A DNA stretch of 64,000 nt from Xiphydria camelus (Eukaryota; Arthropoda; Insecta; Hymenoptera; Xiphydriidae), in assembly GCA_963678675.1 (NCBI GenBank), contig OY783194.1, forward strand, positions 20,996,278 through 21,060,277. The letters are read 5' to 3'. Under the pieces are notes generated by a model. The model did no database searches, was not told the DNA's origin, and saw nothing but the letters and a program-made list of their open reading frames with translations. This document shows positions 32,726 through 44,345 of this stretch, piece by piece. The stretch's first letter is position 1; every line of letters begins with the position of its first letter. The position numbers were made by a program, and so were the translations under genes.

Positions 32726-35700
32726 AGGTGCCGGTAAACACGCGGGATTCGGCGAGTGCCGAGCAATGCTCGCCGATGTCAACGAGGCTTTAAGGTCGAG
32801 CCCGAACATTCGGAATTTGGCGAATACCGAGCGACCGCTCGGTGACCACCGAGGGACAGCTCTACCCGGCGAAGACTGAGTAGTCTGGACTCGGAAGGTC
32901 GGTTCTTACCTGAGGCTTATAAATAAGTGCAAACTTCTTCAATGTTCTTAAAATGCATGTGAGTTTGGGAGTTATTTGCAAAAGTCGAGAGAGCATCCTG
33001 AACGAATACTTCGGATGCAGCGTTTACACAGTGTTTCTTTAGTTATAACTGAACGTTATTCCCATACGCATCGATGTAATATTACAAGTACATTTTTAGA
33101 ACTTTTATAATAGCAGTGTTCCATCGCACCTTAAGCGGACGTCTATATCGGTTCTTACCGTTCATTATTATCGCGATAATTAAATTTAGAGTTAATCCCG
33201 CCATCTGTCGCAATGGCGAGACGAGTGGTATGTTTCGATGAATCTAGGCTGTTATTGAGCTTGCAGCCCCGTCAATCTTTCCTGGAAAGGTTAATTATAG
33301 GACGTCGCAATTAACGAGTCGCAACGAGCGACAGCTCTACTTGGCGAATGCCGAGCAGTGTTGACTCGGAAGGTCGGTTCTTACCACTTCATTATAATCG
33401 CCAATCTAGTCGATTACTAATGTTGATTTCGTTTTTTTTTTCCTGTAGAATCCTTCAAAGAGATATGTAGGGTAATCAAGTATTTCATGCGATAAGAACT
33501 TCTTACTAGTGGGTCAAAAACGTATTTCTTATTTAATTAAAAACTTTCAGTTTCGTACTCTTTTATCATCGATTCTCTAGTTTCTTTTAAATTCAGCAAA
33601 CAATTGACAGTGTTTTCATCTGCAAGAGCTTCGGTGTAAATATTGCGAAGACCGAGATGTATATACATCAATATTAAATATGCTGCAAACTGTTAAGGAC
33701 AAAATCAAATTATGAATATTTTGTTCATCCTTCGCTATTCGTGCTTTACTCCACTCACTATGAAAGGAAGAATCAATATCGCCTGTAGCGTCACCTTCTA
33801 CCTGAACGTGTGAACTATTGTGGAAAGCGGCTCATTGCGACTCGTTGATTGCGACGCTCGATAATTAACATTTCCAGGAAAGATTGATGGGGCTGCGAGC
33901 TCAATAACAGCCTAGATTCACCGAAACCTACCGCTCGTCTCGCCATTGCGACGGATGGCGGGATTAACTCTAAATGTAACTATCGCGATAATAATGAACG
34001 GTAAGAACCAATATAGACGTCCGCTTAAGGTGCGATGGAACATTGCTATTATAAAAATTGAAAAATGTACTTGTAATATTACATCGATGCGTAGGGGAAT
34101 AACGTTCAGCTATAACCAAAGAAGCAATGTGTAAACGCTGCATCCGAAGTATTCGTTAAGGATGTCTTCTCGACTTTTGCAAATAACTCCGAAACTCCTA
34201 TGCATTTTAAGAACATTGAACCAGTGTTTGCACTTATTTATATGCCGCACAAAAATTCACAGCAGATGAATTGCGTTTCAAGTTAATTAACCGTAATATC
34301 GGTTTCAATTTCAATGTATCCAAAGTTATTTGCACTTCTGGTGCTTTATATTTACATTGCTTCAGAGCTGAGGCCCAAATATATTTGTGGATAAATTCTT
34401 CACAGCCAATATGTGAGCCTCTGAACTTTCTTCAATTCGGCTATGAAAGACGAGATGGAGAGCCCCATTAATAATTAGATTTGTATTATATTATGATGAT
34501 ACCATTTTTCATTAACTCATACCTTAACCAAACAACATTTTAGTAGTCCAGAACAAGGTTTTTTTCACAGCTACAGCGACGGTATCGAAAACTCCTATTA
34601 CAGGGCCGCAAAAAAATGTAGCACTAATACCGTCCGGCAACCTCCACGATATCATTCTTTAAGTCTTTCTGAATTTAAATCATCAATCAAAATGCGGTTA
34701 GCGGTTTCTGTATACTCAACGTCTCTCAGCGCCCGGTCAGCGTCATCGCTTGTTCTAATGTCATGGCGTCAGCCCTCGCTATCCCCTCCGTAGACTAATT
34801 GCCGTTACAGTCTTGCTATATAAAGACGAAATCAAGCACGTCTTCATAATTGTGCCATCAACCATCAACGTGTCGCTACACCCATACCTTTGGTTTTCCG
34901 AAGCCAGGTTCTATTGAATCATTTAGTGAACAAGGCATGCGTGAGAAAATGGATAACAGACACCTTTTTATTTGTGTTAAGAAAAATTGAATTTTCCATA
35001 TGTTATCCCCAAGGGCCATTCGTAAATTTCGCTTTATTCTACTCAGCATCGAAGTACTTTTCAATCCTCTTCGAGGCATGTATGCGAAAATGGGGCACCA
35101 GAATCTGTCACTATCTGACGGTCTATGAGGCCCGCGCCTGACGGTTTAAAAGTCCCCGTGACCCGTATACCTTAATATAAAAGGGGTCAATTCAAAGAAT
35201 ACATGCATGTGGAAACAACGCTTTTCAGCAAATAATAAAATCTAATCATTCGAAAGTTTGTATTTTCGATGGAATGTCACTAGTGCATAAAATTAAATTT
35301 CAAAAATATAATACTTTCGGAGATTTTGCCACTGCATATGATCGAAAGGAACGAAACTGAAGAAAATTGTTATATCAAGTCCTTCAACCAAAATCCCGGC
35401 CGACTGCAAAGATTTTTTTTCTTCTCAAAACAAACTGCAACCTGTTCAATTTCTCTGCACGTATGCTCCAACTTTTTAAAAAATCAATGCTGTATCATCA
35501 ATAGCAGTATCTATTTGAATGGGTATTGCGAGAAACGGTTCATTACCATTCGTCCGACTCGGGAAAGGTGGGGGACTGCGAACTCATTAGTAGTCTAGAT
35601 TCGCGGATACAGACCGCCTGCCTTGTTATTGTGACCGACGGTGGGATTAACTCTAGATTGGCGATTATAATGAAGTGGGGTGTGTTTACGACTATTCGTT

Positions 35701-36022
35701 TCCTTTGATGTGCCACGAAAGACCGACAAACTACGGGAACGGCGAATACTTGGACGAGCACGACATTCGGCCATCGGCGAGTAGCGAACAACCCGTGTAC
35801 ACACTCGGGATTCGCCGAGCAGTCGCTCGGTGTTCGCCGAGTACCGAGTGTCTACCCACCCTGTTTGATAACGGGAACCAAGCGAACAATACATTTGGCC
35901 ATCGGCAAACAGCGAGCAACCCGTGTACACACGCAGCATTCGCCGAGTATTCGCTTAAAGCCTCGTTGACATCGGCGAGCATTGCTCGGCACTCGCCGAA
36001 TCCCGCGTGTTTACCGGCACCT
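32726..36022. mobile_element. 3.3-kb TIR element with TAA duplication and nested inverted repeats
   Basis: Ends AGGTGCCGGTAAACACGCGG and the complement at 36003-36022, TIRs at least 70 bp, TAA on both sides (32723-32725, 36023-36025). Inside, about 32930-33340 is the inverted mate of about 33830-34230, and 35570-35670 resembles 33180-33400. No transposase frame found. Harbinger-like by target size only. Confidence 0.75.
32930..34230. repeat. Nested inverted repeat, ~400-bp arms
   Basis: Complementary blocks include GCAGCGTTTACACA, AACGTTATTCCC, CCGCTTAAGG and GGCGGGATTAACTCTA. The spacer is about 490 bp. A short related piece occurs at about 42725-42790. Confidence 0.75.
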
Positions 36023-36163
36023 TAACTTCACGCTAGCCCCCCCCCCCCCTCTCCCCCTAGTGTAATTTTGAAAACTGAAATACATGACCGTTTGCCCTTT
36101 GTTTGCCCATGATTGCCCACCACTTTGTTTCGTTTGTCCAACTTACCGTTTAGGAGATATAGG

Positions 36164-36296
36164 CCCGGTTCCACAACTCGGGCTTAACTCTTAAACGGAG
36201 TTTAAATCATCCGTCCAACCAATGAGTGCCCGAGAATGAGGATTTAAACCGAGTTTATCTAGATAAGCCCGAATTGTGGAACTGGCCCATAGAGGG
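36164..36296. mobile_element. 133-bp foldback with GGCCCGGTTCCACAA ends
   Basis: Arms GGCCCGGTTCCACAACTCGG / CCGAATTGTGGAACTGGCC flanked by ATA on both sides. Confidence 0.75.
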
Positions 36297-36429
36297 TGGG
36301 GAATTAACTTCACGCTAGTCCACCACCATAGTCAAATTTCGAACATTTAACTACATAAATATTTGCCCTTTATTTGCTCATGACTACCCATTATTTTGCT
36401 TCACTTCTCTACGCCACTATTCAAAAGAT

Positions 36430-37370
36430 ACAGTGAATTCCATTTTAAGGACAAAAATTAAAAACCGTAAATTCGGTGATAACACCTCGGCGTCGTTTTT
36501 GCTAATTTTTAAATGCAGTCTATACCGTATGTCCGCGATCATTTGAACCATAGAAAAATTGCGAGTTTTGCATGAGCACCCCTTTGGGTCTCCTCGTCCA
36601 ATAGAATCACCGGAGAAGCGTGAATGCGCATGCGTAGTCATCCGCGAGTGTGGCGTCGTCAGCAAGTTCAGATCGGTTATCGAAATAATCGATCTGAACT
36701 TGCTGACGTCGCCACACTCGCGGATGACTACGCATGCGCATTCACGCTTCTCCGGTGATTCTATTGGACGAGGAGACCCAAAGGGGTGCTCATGCAAAAC
36801 TCGCAATTTTCCTATGGTTCAAATGATCGCGGACATACGGTACATGAGTTTACAACGTTTATCCAAACTCTGAAATACTTATATAGCGAGTTTCATTAAT
36901 GAGGTAGAAATTCAGAATCGTAATTTCGGCGATAACTGATCCACTAAGTTTGCCCATTTCTAGATACAGTCTTCATACGCATGTACGACATTTGTCCAAC
37001 CTCTGAAATCCCTTTATAGCGAGTTTCATTACAGAGGTAACAATTCAAAACAGTAATTTCGGCGATAACACCTCAACATCGTTTGCCCATTTTTAGATTC
37101 AATCCAAATATCCATTTGCGTCGTTTTCCCAACCTCTAGAATCCCTCTGTAGCCAGTTTCATTAGTGAGATAAAAATTAAAAATAATAACTTCGGTGATA
37201 ATACCTTGCCATCGTTTGCCCATTTCTAGATTTAGTCTGTATGCATTTACGATATTTGTCCAATCTTTAAAATACCTCTGCAACGAATTTTTTTTCATAA
37301 ATCAGGAATTAAGAACCGTAATTTCGGTAAAAGTACATCAGCATCATTTACCATTTTTAGCTTACTGAGT
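36430..37370 (+). repeat. Tandem array of ~131-bp units, direct
   Basis: About five units, each with a GTAATTTCGGCGATAAC block (near 36463, 36921, 37050, 37185, 37319) and a GTTTGCCCATTTTTAGAT block. The first unit is split by the foldback at 36525-36840; without it the spacing is about 140 bp. Confidence 0.8.
36525..36840. mobile_element. 316-bp foldback MITE, second copy of the 3477 element
   Basis: Same length and ends (CCGTATGTCC) as 3477-3792, TA at 36523-36524 and 36841-36842. Only a few base differences are visible, so one of the copies moved recently. Confidence 0.9.
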
Positions 37371-37384
37371 CTAGGTACGCTGTG

Positions 37385-37690
37385 AATGCATGCTCAGACT
37401 GAATCTAGAAATGGGTAAACGATGTCGATGTGTTATCGCCGAAATTACAATTTTCAATTTCCACCTCACTAATGAAACTCGCTGTAGAGAGATTTCAGAG
37501 ATTGGGCAAACATCGCAAATGCATACTGAGACTGTATTTAAAAATTAGTAAACGGTGCCGATTTGTTATCGCCGTAATTACGATTTTGAATTTTTACCTC
37601 ATTCATGAAACTCGCTATAGAGGGATTCCAGAGGTTGGGAAAAAATTGCAAATGCATATTGAGACTGTATTTAAAATAGGGTCAAATGGT
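37385..37690 (-). repeat. Tandem array of the same unit, inverted
   Basis: Two units in reverse orientation (GTTATCGCCGAAATTAC at 37431, GTTATCGCCGTAATTAC at 37568, period 137), facing the direct array. Confidence 0.78.
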
Positions 37691-37875
37691 GCCGATCGTG
37701 TGACTATAATCGATTCGAAGACAGAAAAACCGCGGCTCTCGTTGATATTAGTGCAAATTCCTCGATATTCGAAGGTGCCGATAATTGAAACGTCGCAATG
37801 CTTATTGATTGTCACGATTTGTTTAACAAAGGCGACTTTACGATGAATTTCTCGCGAGTACTGTATACCTATATC
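37685..37875 (+). repeat. Dispersed repeat, first copy
   Basis: Shares long blocks (CAAATTCCTCGA, GTGCCGATAATTGAAA, TTTCGCGAGTACTGTATA-like) with 61813-62000 in the same orientation. Confidence 0.7.
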
Positions 37876-38066
37876 ATTAATAATTCAGGCGACCGAATAA
37901 TGCAGGGGCCGTTAAAAATTGCAGTTCTACGTAATTACCCTGGGAAACATTTTTCCCACAGAGTTGTTCATTTATGTCGAAAATTTCAATGAATTATTCC
38001 GATTACTCCGAATATATAACGAAATACCCCAAAAATTTCTCTCATTCTCGACACAATTTGGCACAC
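37876..38066. other. Short unassigned stretch
   Basis: Nothing recognised between the repeat and the pogo-like fragment. Confidence 0.3.
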
Positions 38067-40560
38067 TAGGGGAAATATGGGGAATACCGACCACTTAAGG
38101 AAAATATTTAGTATATATCAAATTAGCTAGAATTTAAAGCTTGTTTTATGTAAAATGTAACAAAGTACAATTAGGGAAGAATAAGAGACAGCGGAAACGT
38201 GGAAATAAAAGAAAATAAAATATTTATTTCATAAAATAGAATAAATGTAAATGATCGGTATTACCCTATCCATTCGGGCAATATCGACCATAAAAGCTTT
38301 TATAAAATGTCCCTTAATGACATGAAAAAAAAGAACAAAGTTGACAAATATGTAGGCATGGTAACTACAAGCAATAAGTAACTTCAAAGTTTTACGATTT
38401 CTCAAAAGATCTATGGTTGGCAAAAATGGCAAATGTACGGTTGAGTGATTTCGACCGCCACTGCGGTCGGTTTTACCCAATAATGCATGCTTCTAAAAAC
38501 TAACCCCCCCCCCCCCCCCGTACAATATTATTACAAAAATGAGGTAATGTCTGCGTGCGGTTACAACACAATAGATGTGTTCAAGCTAATAGATGCCATA
38601 TATATATTGGAAAGAAATCACTCTTTTTTTCGGTGTAGTCACCTATTTCAGAACTCGAAATAGTTACAATAATTCAGGTTGAAAAATGTTTTAACGCACA
38701 AAATTCCACAAAGCCTAACCATGGCGTCACCGGCACTTCTTCTTGACAGTCTGCATGTATACCCACCGATAGCGCTGTATTACACTGTAGTTAGCGCGCT
38801 TTTTCAAATAAAAAACACCTGGTCGGTCTTACCCAGCTGGTTGGTTTTCCTCATATTACCCCTATATCAAAAATTCTCTGAATTGAAATTTTATCGAAAT
38901 ACTCATTTATGATCATTTATATGACTTGCCCTTCACTACTCTACTTCATTATCTCAATATATCTATGTAGGAAGTTTATACAGAAATTGTACTGTACAAG
39001 AAAATTTCTAAATAGGTACGAAGACTTCGATTTTTTGTTACTCCGAATGCATCATTCGTCGACGAAAATGATGAATTTTTATGGGATAATCTGCAAATTT
39101 TCCTAGAGCCATGGAGTCGGAACGAACTCTTCGGATTATCGCGGAGTTTCCGAGTCTTTTGAAGAACAATTTGTAGCATTTTTCCGAATATGTGATTTAT
39201 GAACCATATCCAAGTTTGTCAAGATTTATCATTTCTTCCCGTTAAATCTTACAAAAATTTGGAAAAACGAGAAGATTTGAGTTAAAAATATGAAAAATTG
39301 TTTCAATGTATTACACATTTTTAGAAAATGAGGAAAGATGAGCAATTTGAACAAGTTATTTTCACCAGGGCAGACGAAACGTTAAACCTGGGAAAAAATA
39401 TTTTAGATTTACTTGGATCTAAATTTTTTATAACGGATTAGAGATCTAGGGGAAAGGGGTTGAATATATTGTATAATAGATCACTTAAAAGATATGTAAC
39501 ACGAAAGCAATACTTAAAAAAAATACTATTATTTTTTGTATGGAAAGTAAGCTTCATTCATTTTACAATATAATAACATAAACAAAGCCTCTGTGTTTCG
39601 ATAAGATAAATGTGTAAAATATAAAAAACGAAACTATAACTTGATCGATATTATCCATCATGGTCAGCTAATATCGATCATATAGGAGGGTAATATCGCG
39701 ATCAATGTCTTCTAGCTGAGATACCTCAGTACAGGTAGCATGAAGCCAAGTGCCACATGGCCTACACCGCCGCTACAGATCATCTGTCGCAGTATCCACG
39801 CAAAATGGATATAAGTAGTTCTCTTCTTTTATAGGTTCCTCATGTTGTTGGACTTGTTTGGACCTGTTGCGTATTTGTTTTTAGCTGCTGTTGTTTAAAG
39901 TCCTACCGATTTTCTTTTTTGAAATAAATTTTTTGTAGCTTCGTCAACTTTCTTCTTCTATCTTTTTTCTTCCTTCTCCTCCAAAGATGCCTGTAGCGGG
40001 GTGGAGGTTACATAGTATTTAAGACTTGTTTCCTTCTCTTAGGTCGTGATTTTTCTGTTAATCGTGGTGTCGGATAAAAGTCTTCAAAGGATGTGCTCTT
40101 TAATTGAACGGTCTTGTGCCTTCATCATCGGTTGCGTTATCGTCGAAGACTTCTGTTATCGCTGATGAAAAACTGTCGCTGGAAGATATCTTCCGTTGAC
40201 GCCTCTTTCTATTTGATCGAGCACGTGGCTCCTTGTTACAGGTTTCTAGTGGCGGTGTAACTTGACGCATGTCTACTTCATCGTGGCTTCTGCTTGGTAC
40301 GTACGATGGGTCTCGGTCTCTACTAGTTCCAGGCTTTGGATCTAAATAAATCGCTTCTTCCAGATGTTCGCTCAGTTCGCTGGTTTCTACCTGAATAACT
40401 GAATTTGCTTCTACTGTTATTTCAGTAAACTCTTTCTCCCCAAAAACGTGTCTGTTTAATGGAAAGATACCCGTATTTTTAAATCCGTTCAAACCTTTTT
40501 CTTTGGAAGTGATGCGATTTTACGCTTTAGCAAAGAACTCTACGATGTCAGTCACTTCAA
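38067..40560 (-). mobile_element. 3' part of a second pogo-like transposon
   Basis: The region carries the C-terminus of a pogo-type transposase on the minus strand, a decayed Cys/His tail near 39710-39790, and GGGAATA-CCGACC/CGATATT motifs typical of one family end at 38067-38100 and 39650-39705. The 5' part is missing. A 16-C run sits at 38504-38519. Confidence 0.5.
40100..40492 (-). pseudogene. Pogo/jerky-like transposase C-terminal fragment
   Basis: A 130-codon frame beginning NGFKNTGIFPLNRHVFGEKEF, the block following the DDE core in many insect pogo-like transposases, then a Ser/Arg-rich tail. The catalytic core is absent upstream, so it is a fragment. Confidence 0.65.
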
Positions 40561-41116
40561 TTTTGTCTTAACTCTAGAACTACAAACCCATTTTTTTTAC
40601 CTGTAAACTACAAACCGGGGTAAATATTTACCCCACGGATTTTTTGTTCGTAAAATCATTCTGAAAGCAGTAATCTGACTTATAAGTACATGAATTTTTT
40701 CGTTTTTTCATGTCAAAGAGAATGATGAAGAGCAAATTCAATTTTATCAAGGTTTAGTTGGTGAAAAATCGATTTAAAGAGCTAAAAATGCTGAAAACCG
40801 GTCAAACCATCATTTAACAAACAAAAATTTATAACTATTTTTCTAAATAACCGATTCTCAAATTTCGAACGGGACTTTAAAGAGGACACATATAGCTTTG
40901 AGAAAAAAATACCATCATGATATTTTGCCAAAAAAGTCTATTTATTTGGCACTTGGAAAATTTAAAAAAATGGGAAATCCGATATATGGAAAAGTCAAAT
41001 AAAAATCCATGAAATATTGGTTTTCAACAATATATTTCGGTTTTTGTCATGGAAAATGTAAAAAAAAAGAAATTGATACGTATAAAAAATATTCAAAAGT
41101 AAAGTTACGATTTAAC
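40561..41116. other. Unassigned repeat-like stretch
   Basis: TTAA at 40566-40569 followed by CTCTAGAACTACAAACC and a self-complementary GGGGTAAATATTTACCCC (40617-40634). It could be a piggyBac-type end. No ORF of interest. Confidence 0.35.
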
Positions 41117-42040
41117 TTATTCAAAGGCGCCACAATCGCTGCAGTAGAGTACTCTGTGATTCTCGCAGGTCGGTCGCTTGCACTTTGTGCAATATACCGC
41201 ATGTCCGAGCCCAAACCGCTCAAGCGCCGATACCTATGGCCGATAATTTGAAATTTGTTTTCGGCAGTGTTTGCCGACGGTTGAAAATTTGATAGTTAGA
41301 GATGGCTTCAGAAGAGTGCGCTGTGTGTACTGCGTGAGAGCGAAAAGTGTCAAACGTCTGATTTCTCGATAGCTGTCAATTCGAGAGATCGAAGTATTGA
41401 ATAATAGACGAAACACTTCGATTTCCCGAATTGACAGCTATCGGGAAATCAGACGTTTGACACTTTTCGCTCTCACGCAGTACACACAGCTCACTCTTCT
41501 CAAGCCATCTCTAACTATCAAATTTTGAACAGTCGGCAAACACTGCCGAAAACATATTTCAAGTTATCGGCCATAGGTATCGGCGCTTGAGCGGTTTGGG
41601 CTCGGACATGCGGTATTGGCGTTTTGCGACCCTCCGATCGGGGACACAAACCGCATCGGGCCGGCTTTTTTGGTGACTCATTAGCTGGCTGACATTTTTT
41701 ATGAAGAAAAATCAAGATATTGTTTCTTATATCCCGGCAAAGAGAAGGTACTTTTAGCCTTGCCCTCAGATGTGGCTCCAAAAGCGAGTTAACCAAGCTT
41801 TTTATAAATTGTCTTCGGTTTATACTGACAAGGTCAGCGTTAAAGTTGTGAAGGATTAAGGCGTTGATTCCTCCTTGGTCAAGCATGGCCATCCATATCC
41901 TCATCGGCTATCGGAGAGTTTTATGGTGCGAGGAGTACTCGTGACACATTTGGTCGAAGGTGCTGACCAGCGATGAAATTGACGAAAACTTCGGTACCGA
42001 CCAGCACAGAGTAATAGGCAGTGAGAAGGACAGAAAAGCC
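41117..42040 (-). pseudogene. piggyBac transposase C-terminus, split by a foldback
   Basis: Minus-strand codons read PMRIWMAMLDQGGINALILHN, RRQFIKSLVNSLLEPHLRAR and PARCGLCPRSEGRKT, the end of a piggyBac DDE transposase entering its Cys-rich tail. The tail resumes on the other side of the insert as CTKCKRPTCENHRVLYCSDC and stops at 41117-41119. In-frame stops occur near 41910. The catalytic core is not present. Confidence 0.75.
41197..41613. mobile_element. 417-bp foldback, CCGCATGTCC ends, in piggyBac gene
   Basis: Arms about 195 bp, ends CCGCATGTCCGAGC / GCTCGGACATGCGG, TA at 41195-41196 and 41614-41615. Terminal bases match the CCGTATGTCC family while the interior does not. GGCAGTGTTTGCCGACGG inside resembles the 58741 element. 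Confidence 0.88.
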
Positions 42041-42243
42041 AGGGGCCTAACCTCAAAATTTTGCAGTTGGAACTACAAACGTCAGCCAATGATCCCCTCC
42101 AGACCAATCTCTGGACCAAAATGATAAGGAAGATGTTTGCAACAGAGAGCATGCAATGAAAGCTGAAACAGCAACGCCCGTAGGCAGAAAGCGGCAGAAA
42201 TAAAAGTTCAAGCAGGCGTGAATAAGAAGTGTGTAATCAGACT

Positions 42244-42343
42244 CGAGAGAGAGAGAGAGAGAGAGAGAGGGGAGGGAGGGAGGGAGGGAGGGAGGGAGAG
42301 GGAGAGGGAGAGGGAGAGGGAGAGGGAGAGAGAGAGAGAGAGA
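42244..42343. repeat. Compound GA/GGGA microsatellite
   Basis: (GA)n, then (GGGA)n, (GAGAGG)n and (GA)n again over 100 bp, ending exactly at the next element. Frames of repeated Leu-Pro or Arg-Glu are artefacts. Confidence 0.95.
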
Positions 42344-43805
42344 GTTAAAGAAGATACAATTCCTCACATTTTTTGTATTTTCTTTTTTTTTATAAGTAAT
42401 GTGTTTCGAGTTACAGGGGCGGAAAGATGAAAACTTTTCCCAAAATATTGTAACACTCAATTTTTGACGGTAAATTTCCTAAGAACAAATTATACTTACG
42501 ACGAAGATATCGAAATTTGTCGATAAATGAAAAATAATATATCAATTTATAAATATCAATAAATACGACGCGATATATTGATAAAATAAAAGTATCGATA
42601 TTGTTCCGACAAACGATGGTAGGAATTATGACTATCAATTCTTAGTAATTAGTATCACCGTGATATATATATATATATATACCTCGTTAATCTAGGGTCA
42701 ATCTCGACATAATGCGGGCGGTATATTTTGGCGAATCTAGGCTGTAAATGCGCTTGCATTCCTGCACCTTTCTCGGAAAGTTAATTACCGGATGGATCGA
42801 AATAAGCCGTCTTCCGCAATACTTATTGGAATCGATACCGCTATTCTTCAACTACTAAATTAGTTTATAAAGGGGAGAAATGACGATTCAATGCGTGACA
42901 AATTTTGTTCGCTTCTCCAGAAAACAGCAGGTCTCTGTGCCACCATTAGCATCTTCAAATATCAGAATGCAACACCAGAACACATCGCAGACACTGGAGC
43001 ACGCTTTCTTGTTGCTTCGTATGGTGGCAATATGGAAGAGGACACGTTGGAAGAAATCCGCTACCAATGTTTCGCTAAATCTACCACAAAAAGAATCCTA
43101 TCATGCTTCTTTGCCACCAACGAAGGATGCCGCGCGGTATCATGCATTCAGGACGTACTACCAAGTCCAAAAATGGTATGGAATCGAGAAAAAACTAGAA
43201 GACTGGGGTTGGAAACTTGATAGCAATGGACTTGCTCCAATCACAATGACAAAGCAACCAGCACCCGACACCTTATTGAAATTCATTTCATGCACTTGTC
43301 GAAAAGGATGCGGTGCAGCATGTGGTTGCAGAAAAGCTGGGTTGAAGTGTTCCGTTGTATGTGGCTTCTGCAGTGGTCAGTCATGCGAAAATGTACCGGT
43401 GGTTCGAATCGACAGTGAGGACAAAGATGACCAAAATTTACCAATGGAAGAGCAATGTATTTTCAGAAGCACCGATGTTGTGATGACATTGAGAGGATAC
43501 AGATTATACTCAAGACGTCAACACCAACCGATCAAAACCATCAAAGAAAGGCAAACGCTAATAATACAATCGCGTGGCTCAAGCGTCATTTCCACCTAAG
43601 ATCACGACGCTGTGGACTATTAGGCCTATCAGGGATAAAATATTATTATAAATAGCAAGAAATACTAACAAAATCACAAAAATGGCGAGTGTTACTATTT
43701 TTTTGAGAAAAATGTTCATCTTTCCGCCGCTGTAACTCGAAACACATTAGACTTATAAAAAAAACGAAGATACAAAAGATGTGAAGAATTTTATCTTCTT
43801 TAACT
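42344..43805 (+). mobile_element. 1.46-kb element with ~120-bp TIRs carrying a CXC gene
   Basis: 42344-42475 and 43687-43805 are complementary over about 120 bp with small indels (ends GTTAAAGAAGATAC / TATCTTCTTTAAC; inner block GTGTTTCGAGTTACAG). The superfamily is unknown. A (TA)n run lies at 42661-42681. Confidence 0.7.
42891..43599 (+). pseudogene. CXC (tesmin/TSO1-like) domain protein, frameshifted
   Basis: The first frame (42891-43220) gives DTGARFLVASYGGN and EEDTLEEIRYQCFAKS. The second (42880-43599) continues SLPPTKDAARYHAFRTYYQV and EDWGWK, then a nine-Cys cluster (138, 140, 144, 148, 150, 157, 161, 164, 169 of that frame). The two halves belong to one protein and are separated by a shift near 43080. 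CXC modules bind zinc and DNA. The arrangement suggests a transposon-encoded protein rather than a host tesmin. I do not know its activity. Confidence 0.65.
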
Positions 43806-44134
43806 TTTATTTAAACATTTTTGCCGTAAAATCAACCGCTGGGGAGTTATTTTGAAAAAAAAACATTTTTTGTCCCTTTAATTCAAGATGGCGGCTCGAG
43901 CCGTGACCCCCCAAGGTCGAAAACTTGGATTTTTTGTTAAGGCCCAGATTTTAACAACATATTAAAAAATTGCGACTACCCCACCTTTTGTAGGGCAAAA
44001 TCCTCCACTGACTGGACTATCTTCTTGTCCTGAACGTTCGACCTCCGACCCGCCAGGTGCGTCCGTCGAGCCGGCACTCACGCTTTCACGCCCGCGTTTT
44101 GTTCTCTAGTAGTCGTCGTCGATTCGCGCCCGCC
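43806..44134. other. Repeat-like sequence, no gene
   Basis: 43806-44015 is a diverged copy of 31340-31560. After that the base composition changes abruptly to GC-rich. Confidence 0.4.
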
Positions 44135-44345
44135 GCTTAAAGCGCACGTTTCCGTTCCGCGTTCGCCGTATAGAGCGCCCGTACGTTAGCGCTCGCCGTT
44201 TTAGAGCGCACGTTACCGTCTCGCGCTCGCCGTTTCAGAGCGCACGTTACCGCCTCGCACTCACCGTTTTCGGGTGCACGTTCCCGTTTAGCGCTCGCCG
44301 TTTTAGATCGCGCGTTTCCGTCTCGCGCTTGCCGTTTATAGCGTT
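44135..44345. repeat. GC-rich minisatellite, ~34-bp unit
   Basis: About six imperfect units of the form AGAGCGCACGTTACCGTCTC plus GCGCTCGCCGTTTT. The long minus-strand frame here is compositional. Confidence 0.8.

Noticed and set aside
36430..37690. CRISPR-like array
   Set aside because: Units of 131 bp with no unique spacers, in a eukaryotic repeat context; it is a tandem satellite.
42053..42460. ORF with Leu-Pro and Ser-Leu repeats, and its Arg-Glu counterpart
   Set aside because: Translation of the GA/GGGA microsatellite.
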